This document shows, piece after piece, positions 57,386 to 64,000 of a stretch of DNA of 64,000 bases. Where the stretch lies: NCBI GenBank assembly GCA_016182795.1, contig JACPFW010000025.1, forward strand, positions 1-64,000, in the 5' to 3' direction. The DNA is from Gemmatimonadota bacterium (lineage in GTDB: Bacteria > Gemmatimonadota > Gemmatimonadetes > Gemmatimonadales > Gemmatimonadaceae). How positions within the stretch are numbered: the stretch's first letter is position 1; each line of letters begins with the position of its first letter. A program made the position numbers and the translations under genes. The notes below the pieces were generated by a model that ran no database searches, was not told the origin of the DNA, and saw only the letters and a program-made list of their open reading frames with translations.

Positions 57386-58261
57386 ATGAGACTACGACCG
57401 CTGGGCGTTGTCACGGCACTGGCCGTGGGTGCCCTCGGCCTCACTGTCACGGTGCGCGGCTGGCAACATCGCGCTCTCGAAGCGCCGACATCGCCAACTC
57501 TGGCGGAGGTTGTTCGGCTGTCGTCGGCGTGGCCGGTGGCCAGAGGGGCAGGGGTCACCGTCGCGGTGCTCGATTGGCAGTTTGACCCGCGCGGGGCCGC
57601 CGCGTCGCTTTACGTGCATGACACCACATTGGTGAACGGTGAACGGATCGGCGCACTCAAGCCGTGGCACGGGGCCTGGATGGTGGAGCTTGTCCACTAC
57701 GTTGCACCCGAAGCGCGCATCATGCCGATCATCGCACGCAGCCGGAACGAGGACTACCGAGCCTACCTACCCGCCGGCATTCGCTACGCCGCAGCGCACG
57801 GCGCCGCCGTGGTCACGAGTTCCATGGGCGAGATCCAGCAGACGGAAGCGCTGCGCGACGCGATTGCCTACGCCGAGTCGCGCGGAACGATCTTCGTGGA
57901 TGTTCACCCGGAGTTGGTGGTGGGCGATTCCGGAACGCTCGTGCAGTGCCGTGGCGGCGAGTGTGACGCCCGCATCGTGCGCGCCGGGGTCGTGTCGGTC
58001 CCAAACCATCCGGTGAAGCCGAACGGCGCACGGGACGTCTACTCGTGGCCGTACGATCTGAAGGCCCGGTTTAAGGACGGCTGGGGCTTCTCCAATGCCC
58101 CACCCGTGGTGGGTGGCGTTCTGGCCCTCATGAAGAGTGCCAATCCGAACCTCTCGTCGCGTGCCCTCAGGCAACTCGTGGTTGAGACCGCCTACGAGTC
58201 GAATGGCTTCCGAGTGCTCGATGCCGGCGCCGCGGTGCAGGCGGCACGGGCGGCGCGGTGA
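57386..58261 (+). CDS. Subtilase-like (S8) protein, secreted
   Basis: 291 residues. A signal-anchor-like N-terminus (M-R-L-R-P-L-G-V-V-T-A-L-A-V-G-A-L-G) is followed by a diverged S8 fold: V-A-V-L-D-W-Q-F-D for the Asp (normally D-T/S-G), K-P-W-H-G-A-W-M-V for the His and W-G-F-S-N-A-P-P-V-V-G-G for the Ser (normally G-T-S-M-A-x-P). The triad could still be present, but the surrounding motifs differ from active subtilisins, so activity is doubtful. It is the first chromosomal gene beyond attR, and the methyltransferase follows after 22 bases. Confidence 0.7.
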   Translation: MRLRPLGVVTALAVGALGLTVTVRGWQHRALEAPTSPTLAEVVRLSSAWPVARGAGVTVAVLDWQFDPRGAAASLYVHDTTLVNGERIGALKPWHGAWMVELVHYVAPEARIMPIIARSRNEDYRAYLPAGIRYAAAHGAAVVTSSMGEIQQTEALRDAIAYAESRGTIFVDVHPELVVGDSGTLVQCRGGECDARIVRAGVVSVPNHPVKPNGARDVYSWPYDLKARFKDGWGFSNAPPVVGGVLALMKSANPNLSSRALRQLVVETAYESNGFRVLDAGAAVQAARAAR

Positions 58262-58283
58262 TGCCTCCTTCGACCTTCACGCG

Positions 58284-59129
58284 ATGACCAACCCATTCGC
58301 GAACGACTACGCTGATCTTACGCGAGCACGGGCCTACAGCGAGTTGCAGTTTCCCGGAACATACTACCTGGCGTTTCGAGACCTCCCGGCCCTGTTTGGG
58401 CGACATGTTGCGGGACGCCGGGCGATGGACTTCGGGTGCGGCGCGGGCAGATCCACGCGCTTCCTCCGAGACCTCGGGTTTGACGCGATCGGCGTCGACA
58501 TTTCGGAGGCCATGCTCCGCGAAGCGCAACGGCTGGATCCGGCGGGTCAGTATGCGCTGATCGGGAACGGCATGCTGGCCGAGTTGGCGGGTCGTCGGTT
58601 CGACCTGATCTTCGCGTCGTTCACCTTCGACAATGCGGGCACGCCGGAACACAAGGTCCGGATCTTCACGCAACTGGGCGAACTCCTCTCGGACGAGGGA
58701 CGCCTCGTGACGATTGTGTCCACGCCCGAGTTGTACCGGCATGAGTGGATGTCGTTTGCAACGGCTGACTTCCCAGAGAACGAACACGCGACGGATGGAA
58801 ATCTCGTGCGGACCATCATTCGGGACATCCCGGATGCGCGACCCGTCGTTGACATGCTCTGCGTGCCGTCAACATACGACCGCATTCACGCGACCGCGGG
58901 CCTCGCGACGGTGGAAAGTCTGCACCCCCTGGGCCATCCGACGGAACCGTACGCGTGGGTGAGCGAAGAACGCGTTGCACGCAAACGGCCGGCGAGCAGT
59001 GCTCGCCGGCCGTTTGCCGTGCGGTGTGACGGATACTGCTACGGGTTACGGTCGATGCAGACGCCCGCGCCCGCCGTCGGGTTGTTCGTTTCGGCGAACG
59101 GAATCGGGAAGTTCACATCCGTGCCGTAG
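58284..59129 (+). CDS. SAM-dependent class I methyltransferase with anomalous C-terminus
   Basis: 281 residues. The SAM motif D-F-G-C-G-A-G-R-S-T-R-F-L and the acidic V-D-I-S-E-A-M-L that follows are clear; later motifs (F-D-L-I-F-A-S-F-T-F-D-N) fit a small-molecule or protein methyltransferase. The ATG at 58284 is preceded by a stop-linked spacer after the S8 gene. From about residue 233 the frame runs through a perfect 17-bp hairpin and then antisense into the last 91 bases of susD; these about 45 residues look non-native, so the original stop may have been lost. Substrate unknown. Confidence 0.7.
   Translation: MTNPFANDYADLTRARAYSELQFPGTYYLAFRDLPALFGRHVAGRRAMDFGCGAGRSTRFLRDLGFDAIGVDISEAMLREAQRLDPAGQYALIGNGMLAELAGRRFDLIFASFTFDNAGTPEHKVRIFTQLGELLSDEGRLVTIVSTPELYRHEWMSFATADFPENEHATDGNLVRTIIRDIPDARPVVDMLCVPSTYDRIHATAGLATVESLHPLGHPTEPYAWVSEERVARKRPASSARRPFAVRCDGYCYGLRSMQTPAPAVGLFVSANGIGKFTSVP
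58981..59017. terminator. 17-bp perfect hairpin after susD, inside the methyltransferase frame
   Basis: GCAAACGGCCGGCGAGC (58981-58997) pairs perfectly with GCTCGCCGGCCGTTTGC (59001-59017) around a 3-base loop. It lies 22 bases beyond the susD stop on the minus strand. Neither side has a long T-tract, so it may work with Rho or as a bidirectional barrier. Confidence 0.75.
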
Positions 59130-60424
59130 TTGCCGCCCTTATGCCACGTGCCGGTCGGGAAGACCGAGTTGGCGGTGCGGCCGTACTGCCGGATAAGGCG
59201 GCGCATGTCACCCGTGCGGGTGCCAAGGCCGAACAGCGTGAAGCCACGCTCGCGGAACAGCTGGTTCACGCGCGCGTCCGTCGTACCGGCATCGGCGAGC
59301 GGCGTGAGCCCCGGCACCGCGGCGCGGAGCGCGTTCAGCGTGGCGAGCGAGCCGGCCGTGTTGCCAGCCGCCAGCTGCGCTTCGGCTTCGATCAACCGCG
59401 CTTCGCGACCCGAGAGGATCGCGACCGACGATTCGCGCGCCGGCCAGATGCGCTGCACCCAGAACGGCTTGCTGAGGTCGTCGCGGTTCGCGCGGGTGGC
59501 GCCAATCAGCTTGCAGACGGCGTCATTGCCCTGGCAGGTCGGCACGCGCGGGTCGTTCGCCGTGGCGAAGTCGAGCCCGTTGATGCCTTCCCCCGTCGAC
59601 ACGCTGTACCGGCCGGCGATGTTGCCCAGCGTCCAGTACGTGTTGCTCGTGGCGGTCTGCGCATGGTACTCGAGGTACTCAAACGACGTCGCCACGCCGG
59701 CGACCGCCGTCGCCGCGCCGGCGTAGTTCTTCTGGTTCAGCAGGATGCGGCCCTTCACGACCGACAGCGCTGACTTCACGCGGACGTCGTTGGAGGTGGT
59801 CCCGGTGATGAGCGCCAGGCCCGAGTCGGCGTGGGCGAGCGCCCGCGCATACACCGCGACCGTAGTCATCGGCGCGCCGTAGATCTCGGCGCCGTCAACG
59901 ACCGTGCTGAAGACGATGCCGCTGCACAGATGATCGGCGGCCAGGTTCTCGAGGTACGCTTGCACGAAGTACATCTCGGCGATCTGCCACGGCGCGGCCG
60001 TCTGGCTGTACTTGCGCAGCAGGAGCACCGCCTGCTCGGCCGAGAGCCGCGAGCGGCTCAGATTGCGGACCGCGGAGAGCAGGAACGAATTCTCGCGTGT
60101 GATCACGCGCTGGTCGATCTCCTGACGGGCGATAAAGGAATCGCCGTTGTTCCACTCGTCGGAGAGCAGGCCGCCCAATTGCAGGAGGCTCTCTTCGCCG
60201 GTGGTGGACGAGGTGAAACGGGCGAGCGCGCCAAGCCGCACGGCATCCGCGCCCGCCGCTGACGTTACGTCGCCCGGGTTGATGATGTCGGGGTCGGTGA
60301 CGTGCAGCACATCGTTGGAGTTGCAGGCCGCCAGCACGAGCGCGGCGGCAAGAGGCGCGAGGGTCCGAGCCGCGAAACGCGGCGTGCGTGACCGGAGCGC
60401 GCTGAGCATTGATGGCACTTTCAT
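59039..60424 (-). CDS. SusD/RagB-family nutrient-binding outer-membrane lipoprotein
   Basis: 461 residues. The signal peptide ends in the lipobox L-V-L-A-A-C-N. The helical SusD fold with tetratricopeptide-like repeats fits the family: an early D-V-L-H-V-T-D-P-D-I-I-N-P, mid-protein helices, and C-terminal R-E-R-G-F-T-L-F-G-L-G-T-R-T-G-D-M-R-R-L. SusD proteins sit on the cell surface and pass ligand to a SusC transporter. It follows the SusC-like gene by 15 bases on the same strand and is probably cotranscribed. The ligand is unknown and no glycoside hydrolase is adjacent. Confidence 0.9.
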   Translation of the reverse strand: MKVPSMLSALRSRTPRFAARTLAPLAAALVLAACNSNDVLHVTDPDIINPGDVTSAAGADAVRLGALARFTSSTTGEESLLQLGGLLSDEWNNGDSFIARQEIDQRVITRENSFLLSAVRNLSRSRLSAEQAVLLLRKYSQTAAPWQIAEMYFVQAYLENLAADHLCSGIVFSTVVDGAEIYGAPMTTVAVYARALAHADSGLALITGTTSNDVRVKSALSVVKGRILLNQKNYAGAATAVAGVATSFEYLEYHAQTATSNTYWTLGNIAGRYSVSTGEGINGLDFATANDPRVPTCQGNDAVCKLIGATRANRDDLSKPFWVQRIWPARESSVAILSGREARLIEAEAQLAAGNTAGSLATLNALRAAVPGLTPLADAGTTDARVNQLFRERGFTLFGLGTRTGDMRRLIRQYGRTANSVFPTGTWHKGGNYGTDVNFPIPFAETNNPTAGAGVCIDRNP

Positions 60425-60439
60425 TCTAGGCGCTCTCCG

Positions 60440-63400
60440 TTAGAAGCCAAAGGTGAAGCGGAACGTGACGTACGTGGGCGGACCGAACGCCTGGAACGAC
60501 GACGGCGCGTCACCCGTGGTGCCAAACGCTTCGGGGTCGACACCGCTGTACTTGGTCCAGATGACGCCGAGGTTGCGCACGGCGAACGTGGCCTGCACCG
60601 ACTTGGAGCGGGCGTAGCGGGCCCACGACTCCGGCAGGTTGGCGTTCAACGACAGTTCGCGGAAGCGAATGAAGTCGCCGGGCTCGATGAAACCGCTCAC
60701 CGAGCGGCCGGGGTGTTCGCGCACCATGATCGTCCGCGCCTGCTCGTCAAGTGGCGCGGACTTGTCGAAGAGCGCGCGGCAGTTGTTGCGGCTGGCGCAG
60801 CGGATGCGCTCGGTGTTGTTGTAGATCTTGAAGCCGCCCTTGTAGTCGAGCTGGGCCGACAGGCGAAGCCGGCGCTTCCAGAACTCGACGGCCTGCGTCA
60901 TCACGACGTCGTACTTCGGCAGCGGATTGCCGAGGAAGACGTTGGTGTCGGTCACCGTGATCTCGCTCAGCGCCGGATCGGCGTTGTACTGAATGATGCC
61001 ATTGCCGTTCTTGTCGGCGTACGAAATCAGCTTGCGCGACCACCAGCCGTTCAGCGGGTAGCCTTCGCGGTCCTGCAGCGTCGACGAAAGCACGATGTTC
61101 GGCAGGCCGTTGAGGCTGACCAGCTTGTTCTGGTTGGTCGAGCCGTTCATCGTCACGTCCCAGCCGAGCCCGTCGCGCTTGAGGACCTCGAGGCGCACGA
61201 GCGCTTCGAGGCCGGCGTTCTTGACCTTGCCGACGTTCTCGAGGCGGGCGGTGGCTCCGGTGCCCAGTGACGGCGGCAGCACGCGGCTGACCAGCGCGTC
61301 TGTGGAGAGCTTGCTGTAGTACGTGAACTCGGTGACGACCCGGCTGTCCCAGAAGGTGCCGTCAAGGCCGAGTTCAAACTCCTGCGAGCGCTCGGGCTTC
61401 AGGTTGCGGTTGCCGAGCGTCGTGTACACCAGCGCCGGCACATCGCCGCTCTCGCCGCGATAGGTGCTGGCCGAATAGTAGGGCACGGCGTCGGTGGTGC
61501 CCGGCTGGACGCCGGCGGCGCCGGTCGCGGCGCGCAGGCGGATCTGGTTCACCCAGTCGTACTTCGGGAAGAAGCCTTCATCCGAGAGCACCCACGACAC
61601 CGAGAGCTTCGGATAGAACACGGTCTTGAAGTCCGCGCCGAACGCGCTGTTGCGGTCGGAGCGCACGGCGCCGGTCACGAAGACGCGATCGCGCCAGGCG
61701 ATGCCTTCCTCGACGTAGGCGCCGAGCGTGCGGCTTTCGGAGGTGCTTTCGTCGGCCTGCGCCGTCGCCGCGGCCGAGACCTGCACCGCCCCCGGCGGGA
61801 GCGTGAGGCCGGTCGCCCCGTTGCGGTCGAATGTGCTGCGGTAGAACTGCACGCCGGCCGTCGTCTTCGACTCGATGGACTTCGACAGCGTCCGCGTGGC
61901 CGTGGCGCTGCCGTCCACCGTGTACGTGAAGAAGTTGGAGCGGTTGTCGATCTTGAAGCCGAGCTTGTCGGTGATGCTCGGGCACTGCGAGAAGCGGCAG
62001 AGCTGCTTGTCGGTGCGGCTGATGAAGTCGACGCCGGCATTGGCGCGCATCGCAACCCACGCCAGCGGCCGCCAGTTGGCGGACATCGAGGTGATGAACC
62101 GCTCGATGTTCTGCGTCGTCTCCGCCTGGTAGATGTCCTTGGGCGTGAACTCGCGCCAGCCGTACAGGGTGTCGCCGGCGGCGTTGGTGTTGTACTTGTA
62201 GCCCGGGCCGCCATAGATGTTGGCCGCGATGCCCGGGGTGCCGCTGTCGTCACTGCGCGGCAGCTTGATCTCTTCCGACGTGTAGCCCGTGCTGAACGCG
62301 AGGTCGGCCTGCGGCGTGAGCGCGATGTTGAGGTTGGCGCGCGTCGAGACCTTGGCCACGCCGCCCGGGTTGCGCTGCCGCGCCGTCAGGAAGCGATTGT
62401 GCGAGTTGATGTAGTTGTTGTCGAAGTCCGGCACCTTCGTGACGCCGTCTTCATTCTCGACCTGCGCCAGCAGGAAGTAGCGCACCACGTCCGACCCGCC
62501 GCGCACCTGCAGGCCGTGCTGCCAGCGGTAGCCAACGCCGAACGGCGTCGACTGCTTGTCGCTCGTCATGTCGTACTTGGTCAGGCTGTCCTGCACGCAG
62601 ACGCCGTTCGCCACGCCGGACAGGTTGCAGAACACGGCGTTGAGGTTCGACGTCGTCGACTTGGTCGAGGTCGTCGTCCCGGTGCGCCAGCCGGTGTACG
62701 CCGTGGGATAGTCGTTGCGATCCGAAGCGAACGTCTGCTCCGTGTAGTAGCTCCACTGCGGCTTGCCGGCGATGCCCTTCTTGGTCGTGATCACGATCAC
62801 GCCGTTGGCCGCGTCGGTGCCGTACAGCGTGGCGGCCGACGGCCCGCGGACGATTTCGATGTTCTCGATCTCCGACGGATTCAGGTCGCCGATGCGGCTC
62901 GGCAGCGTGCCGCCGACGCTCACCGTTGACGAGCCCGTCGTGCCTTCAACGCGGATGCCGTCGATGAAGTAGATCGGGTTGTTGGACAGCGACAGCGAGC
63001 TGGTGCCGCGGATGCGGATGCGGATGCCCGCGCCCGGCTGTGTGGCGCCGAACACCGCCACGCCGGCGGCGCGGTTGGTGAGCAGGTCGCCGACATTCGC
63101 GATCGCCTGCGTCTTGGTGAGGTCGGACGCGCTCACCTGCGCGATGGCGTTGCCGACCTCAATGCGTCGCTGCTCGCCGATGGCCGTGGTCACGACGGCG
63201 CTGAGCGACGCGGGAACGGGACTCATCACGAAGTTCACCGTCACGCTCTGGCCGGCGCGCACGACCACCTGCTGCCGGGACTCGGCGTACCCGATGCGCA
63301 GCGTGCGGACCGTGACGGTGCCGGCGACGACGCCGCGCACCGTGAAGACACCGTCGGCATTCGTGAGTGCGGCCGCCGGAGAACCAATCACCATGACCTG

Positions 63401-63544
63401 CGCGGACGGGACCGGCAGATTGGTCCCGACCTCCGTCACACGTCCGGTTATGGTCCCCTGAGTGGCTTGCGCGAGCATCGTGCTGGGTGAAGCCACCGCC
63501 CAGCCGATCGTCGCGAGGCAGTACAGCAGTTTGCGATAACTCAT
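60440..63544 (-). CDS. SusC/RagA-family TonB-dependent outer-membrane transporter
   Basis: 1034 residues. A signal peptide (M-S-Y-R-K-L-L-Y-C-L-A-T-I-G) is followed by a carboxypeptidase-regulatory-like domain (G-T-I-T-G-R-V-T-E-V-G-T-N), then the plug domain (A-A-T-L-Y-G-T-D-A-A-N-G-V-I-V-I-T-T) and a long beta-barrel ending in aromatic strands (V-T-F-R-F-T-F-G-F). These transporters import ligands passed by the partner SusD using TonB-derived energy. The ATG at 63544 is used because it starts the signal peptide; the frame is open a further 32 codons upstream. A 240-base gap separates it from the divergent SIS gene. Confidence 0.92.
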   Translation of the reverse strand: MSYRKLLYCLATIGWAVASPSTMLAQATQGTITGRVTEVGTNLPVPSAQVMVIGSPAAALTNADGVFTVRGVVAGTVTVRTLRIGYAESRQQVVVRAGQSVTVNFVMSPVPASLSAVVTTAIGEQRRIEVGNAIAQVSASDLTKTQAIANVGDLLTNRAAGVAVFGATQPGAGIRIRIRGTSSLSLSNNPIYFIDGIRVEGTTGSSTVSVGGTLPSRIGDLNPSEIENIEIVRGPSAATLYGTDAANGVIVITTKKGIAGKPQWSYYTEQTFASDRNDYPTAYTGWRTGTTTSTKSTTSNLNAVFCNLSGVANGVCVQDSLTKYDMTSDKQSTPFGVGYRWQHGLQVRGGSDVVRYFLLAQVENEDGVTKVPDFDNNYINSHNRFLTARQRNPGGVAKVSTRANLNIALTPQADLAFSTGYTSEEIKLPRSDDSGTPGIAANIYGGPGYKYNTNAAGDTLYGWREFTPKDIYQAETTQNIERFITSMSANWRPLAWVAMRANAGVDFISRTDKQLCRFSQCPSITDKLGFKIDNRSNFFTYTVDGSATATRTLSKSIESKTTAGVQFYRSTFDRNGATGLTLPPGAVQVSAAATAQADESTSESRTLGAYVEEGIAWRDRVFVTGAVRSDRNSAFGADFKTVFYPKLSVSWVLSDEGFFPKYDWVNQIRLRAATGAAGVQPGTTDAVPYYSASTYRGESGDVPALVYTTLGNRNLKPERSQEFELGLDGTFWDSRVVTEFTYYSKLSTDALVSRVLPPSLGTGATARLENVGKVKNAGLEALVRLEVLKRDGLGWDVTMNGSTNQNKLVSLNGLPNIVLSSTLQDREGYPLNGWWSRKLISYADKNGNGIIQYNADPALSEITVTDTNVFLGNPLPKYDVVMTQAVEFWKRRLRLSAQLDYKGGFKIYNNTERIRCASRNNCRALFDKSAPLDEQARTIMVREHPGRSVSGFIEPGDFIRFRELSLNANLPESWARYARSKSVQATFAVRNLGVIWTKYSGVDPEAFGTTGDAPSSFQAFGPPTYVTFRFTFGF

Positions 63545-63783
63545 GAAGGTGGCACCTGAAAGGGTACGGGTCGGCGTCAAACGGCGCGCCGAGAGGGGAT
63601 TCGTGCGCAAAATCATGCGACGCTTCGGCTTACCCCGCAAGATGAGGCGAGAACGATTCTCAAGCGGGTCGCGCTAATACCCGCGCATACACGAGATTGT
63701 CACCGGCGCCTCCAACGCGTGCTCTAGCCCCGCCCGCGCGGTCCTCTAGAATTGCGGAGTTGCATCTACTCTCGGAGAACTCA

Positions 63784-64000
63784 ATGCTCGCCCAACAATG
63801 GCTCGACAACGCGCGCGCGGTGATGGGCGCGATCGAGCAGACGCAGCAGACCAACATTCGCGCCGCGGCCGCCGTGATGGCCGATTCCATCGAGGCCGGT
63901 CGGTGGGTGCACACTTTCGGCTGCGGCCACGCCACGATCCCCGTGGAGGAGATGTATCCGCGCATCGGGGGATTCGTTGGCTTCCACCCGATGGTTGAAC
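63784..64000 (+). CDS. SIS-domain phosphosugar-binding protein (3' truncated by the window)
   Basis: Only the first 72 residues are visible. They show a helix rich in Ala and Gln (A-Q-Q-W-L-D-N-A-R-A-V-M-G-A-I-E) followed by H-T-F-G-C-G-H-A-T-I-P-V-E-E-M, the phosphosugar-binding start of a SIS domain as in UPF0309/KpsF-like sugar isomerases. The ATG at 63784 has CGGAGAA ten bases upstream, and a TAGAAT box at 63747-63752 could be its promoter. Further function cannot be judged without the rest. Confidence 0.75.
   Translation, partial: MLAQQWLDNARAVMGAIEQTQQTNIRAAAAVMADSIEAGRWVHTFGCGHATIPVEEMYPRIGGFVGFHPMVE

Noticed and set aside
56782-57558. Upstream extension of the rep frame to 57558
   Set aside because: It would read through attR and antisense tRNA sequence into the chromosomal S8 gene; chimeric and not plausible.

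Overview
This 64 kb window looks like the chromosome of a high-GC diderm bacterium, most likely a member of the Gemmatimonadota. That is an inference from three things: a SusC/SusD outer-membrane pair in a very GC-rich genome, lipid A synthesis (lpxD) showing an LPS outer membrane, and the mix of gene neighbourhoods. No ribosomal RNA is present, so the assignment rests on gene content alone.

Regions. 1-4 kb: an alginate_exp-type porin and a nitrite-ammonification pair, nrfH and nrfA. 4-10.8 kb (minus strand): an envelope operon with a trifunctional GH18/NodB/GT2 polysaccharide enzyme, the lysyl-phosphatidylglycerol synthase/flippase MprF and a VirJ/AcvB-type hydrolase. 11-23.9 kb: housekeeping genes rpsU, yqeY, mutS2, dnaG, a zinc-ribbon coiled-coil gene, recJ, rsmD, coaD and pta, then an RsbV/RsbW/RsbU-type partner switch ending in rsmA. 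24-28.7 kb: a Big_2-domain lipoprotein, the redox repressor rex with a clear Rex operator, a DnaQ-like exonuclease and a metallo-beta-lactamase-fold hydrolase. 28.7-30.1 kb: the infC-rpmI-rplT operon with an attenuator-like leader and an AUU start on infC. 30-45 kb: lpxD, pheS-pheT-coiled coil-zapA, rny-folD-xseA-xseB-ispA, dxs-nadK and recN. 45-50 kb: an outer-membrane protein of unknown family, a six-hairpin glycosidase-like protein, galK, and tRNA-Gly(GCC) and tRNA-Leu(TAA).

50.3-57.2 kb is a compact integrated element in tRNA-Leu, bounded by a perfect 52-bp direct repeat of the tRNA 3' part. It carries a tyrosine integrase, an AlpA-like protein, a 48-aa acidic protein, a helix-turn-helix regulator and a rolling-circle Rep preceded by three hairpins. 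Its cargo of three genes reads like an undescribed defence cassette: a TIR-like domain protein, a PD-(D/E)XK nuclease-like protein and a DUF4145 protein. The cargo is visibly less GC-rich than the chromosome. 57.2-64 kb: a subtilase-like protein, a methyltransferase, the susD/susC pair and the start of a SIS-domain gene.

Across the window there is a family of about 120-160 bp palindromic intergenic repeats (six complete copies and one half) and several short tandem-repeat tracts, mostly heptamers. One palindromic copy supplies the C-terminal codons and stop of a gene.
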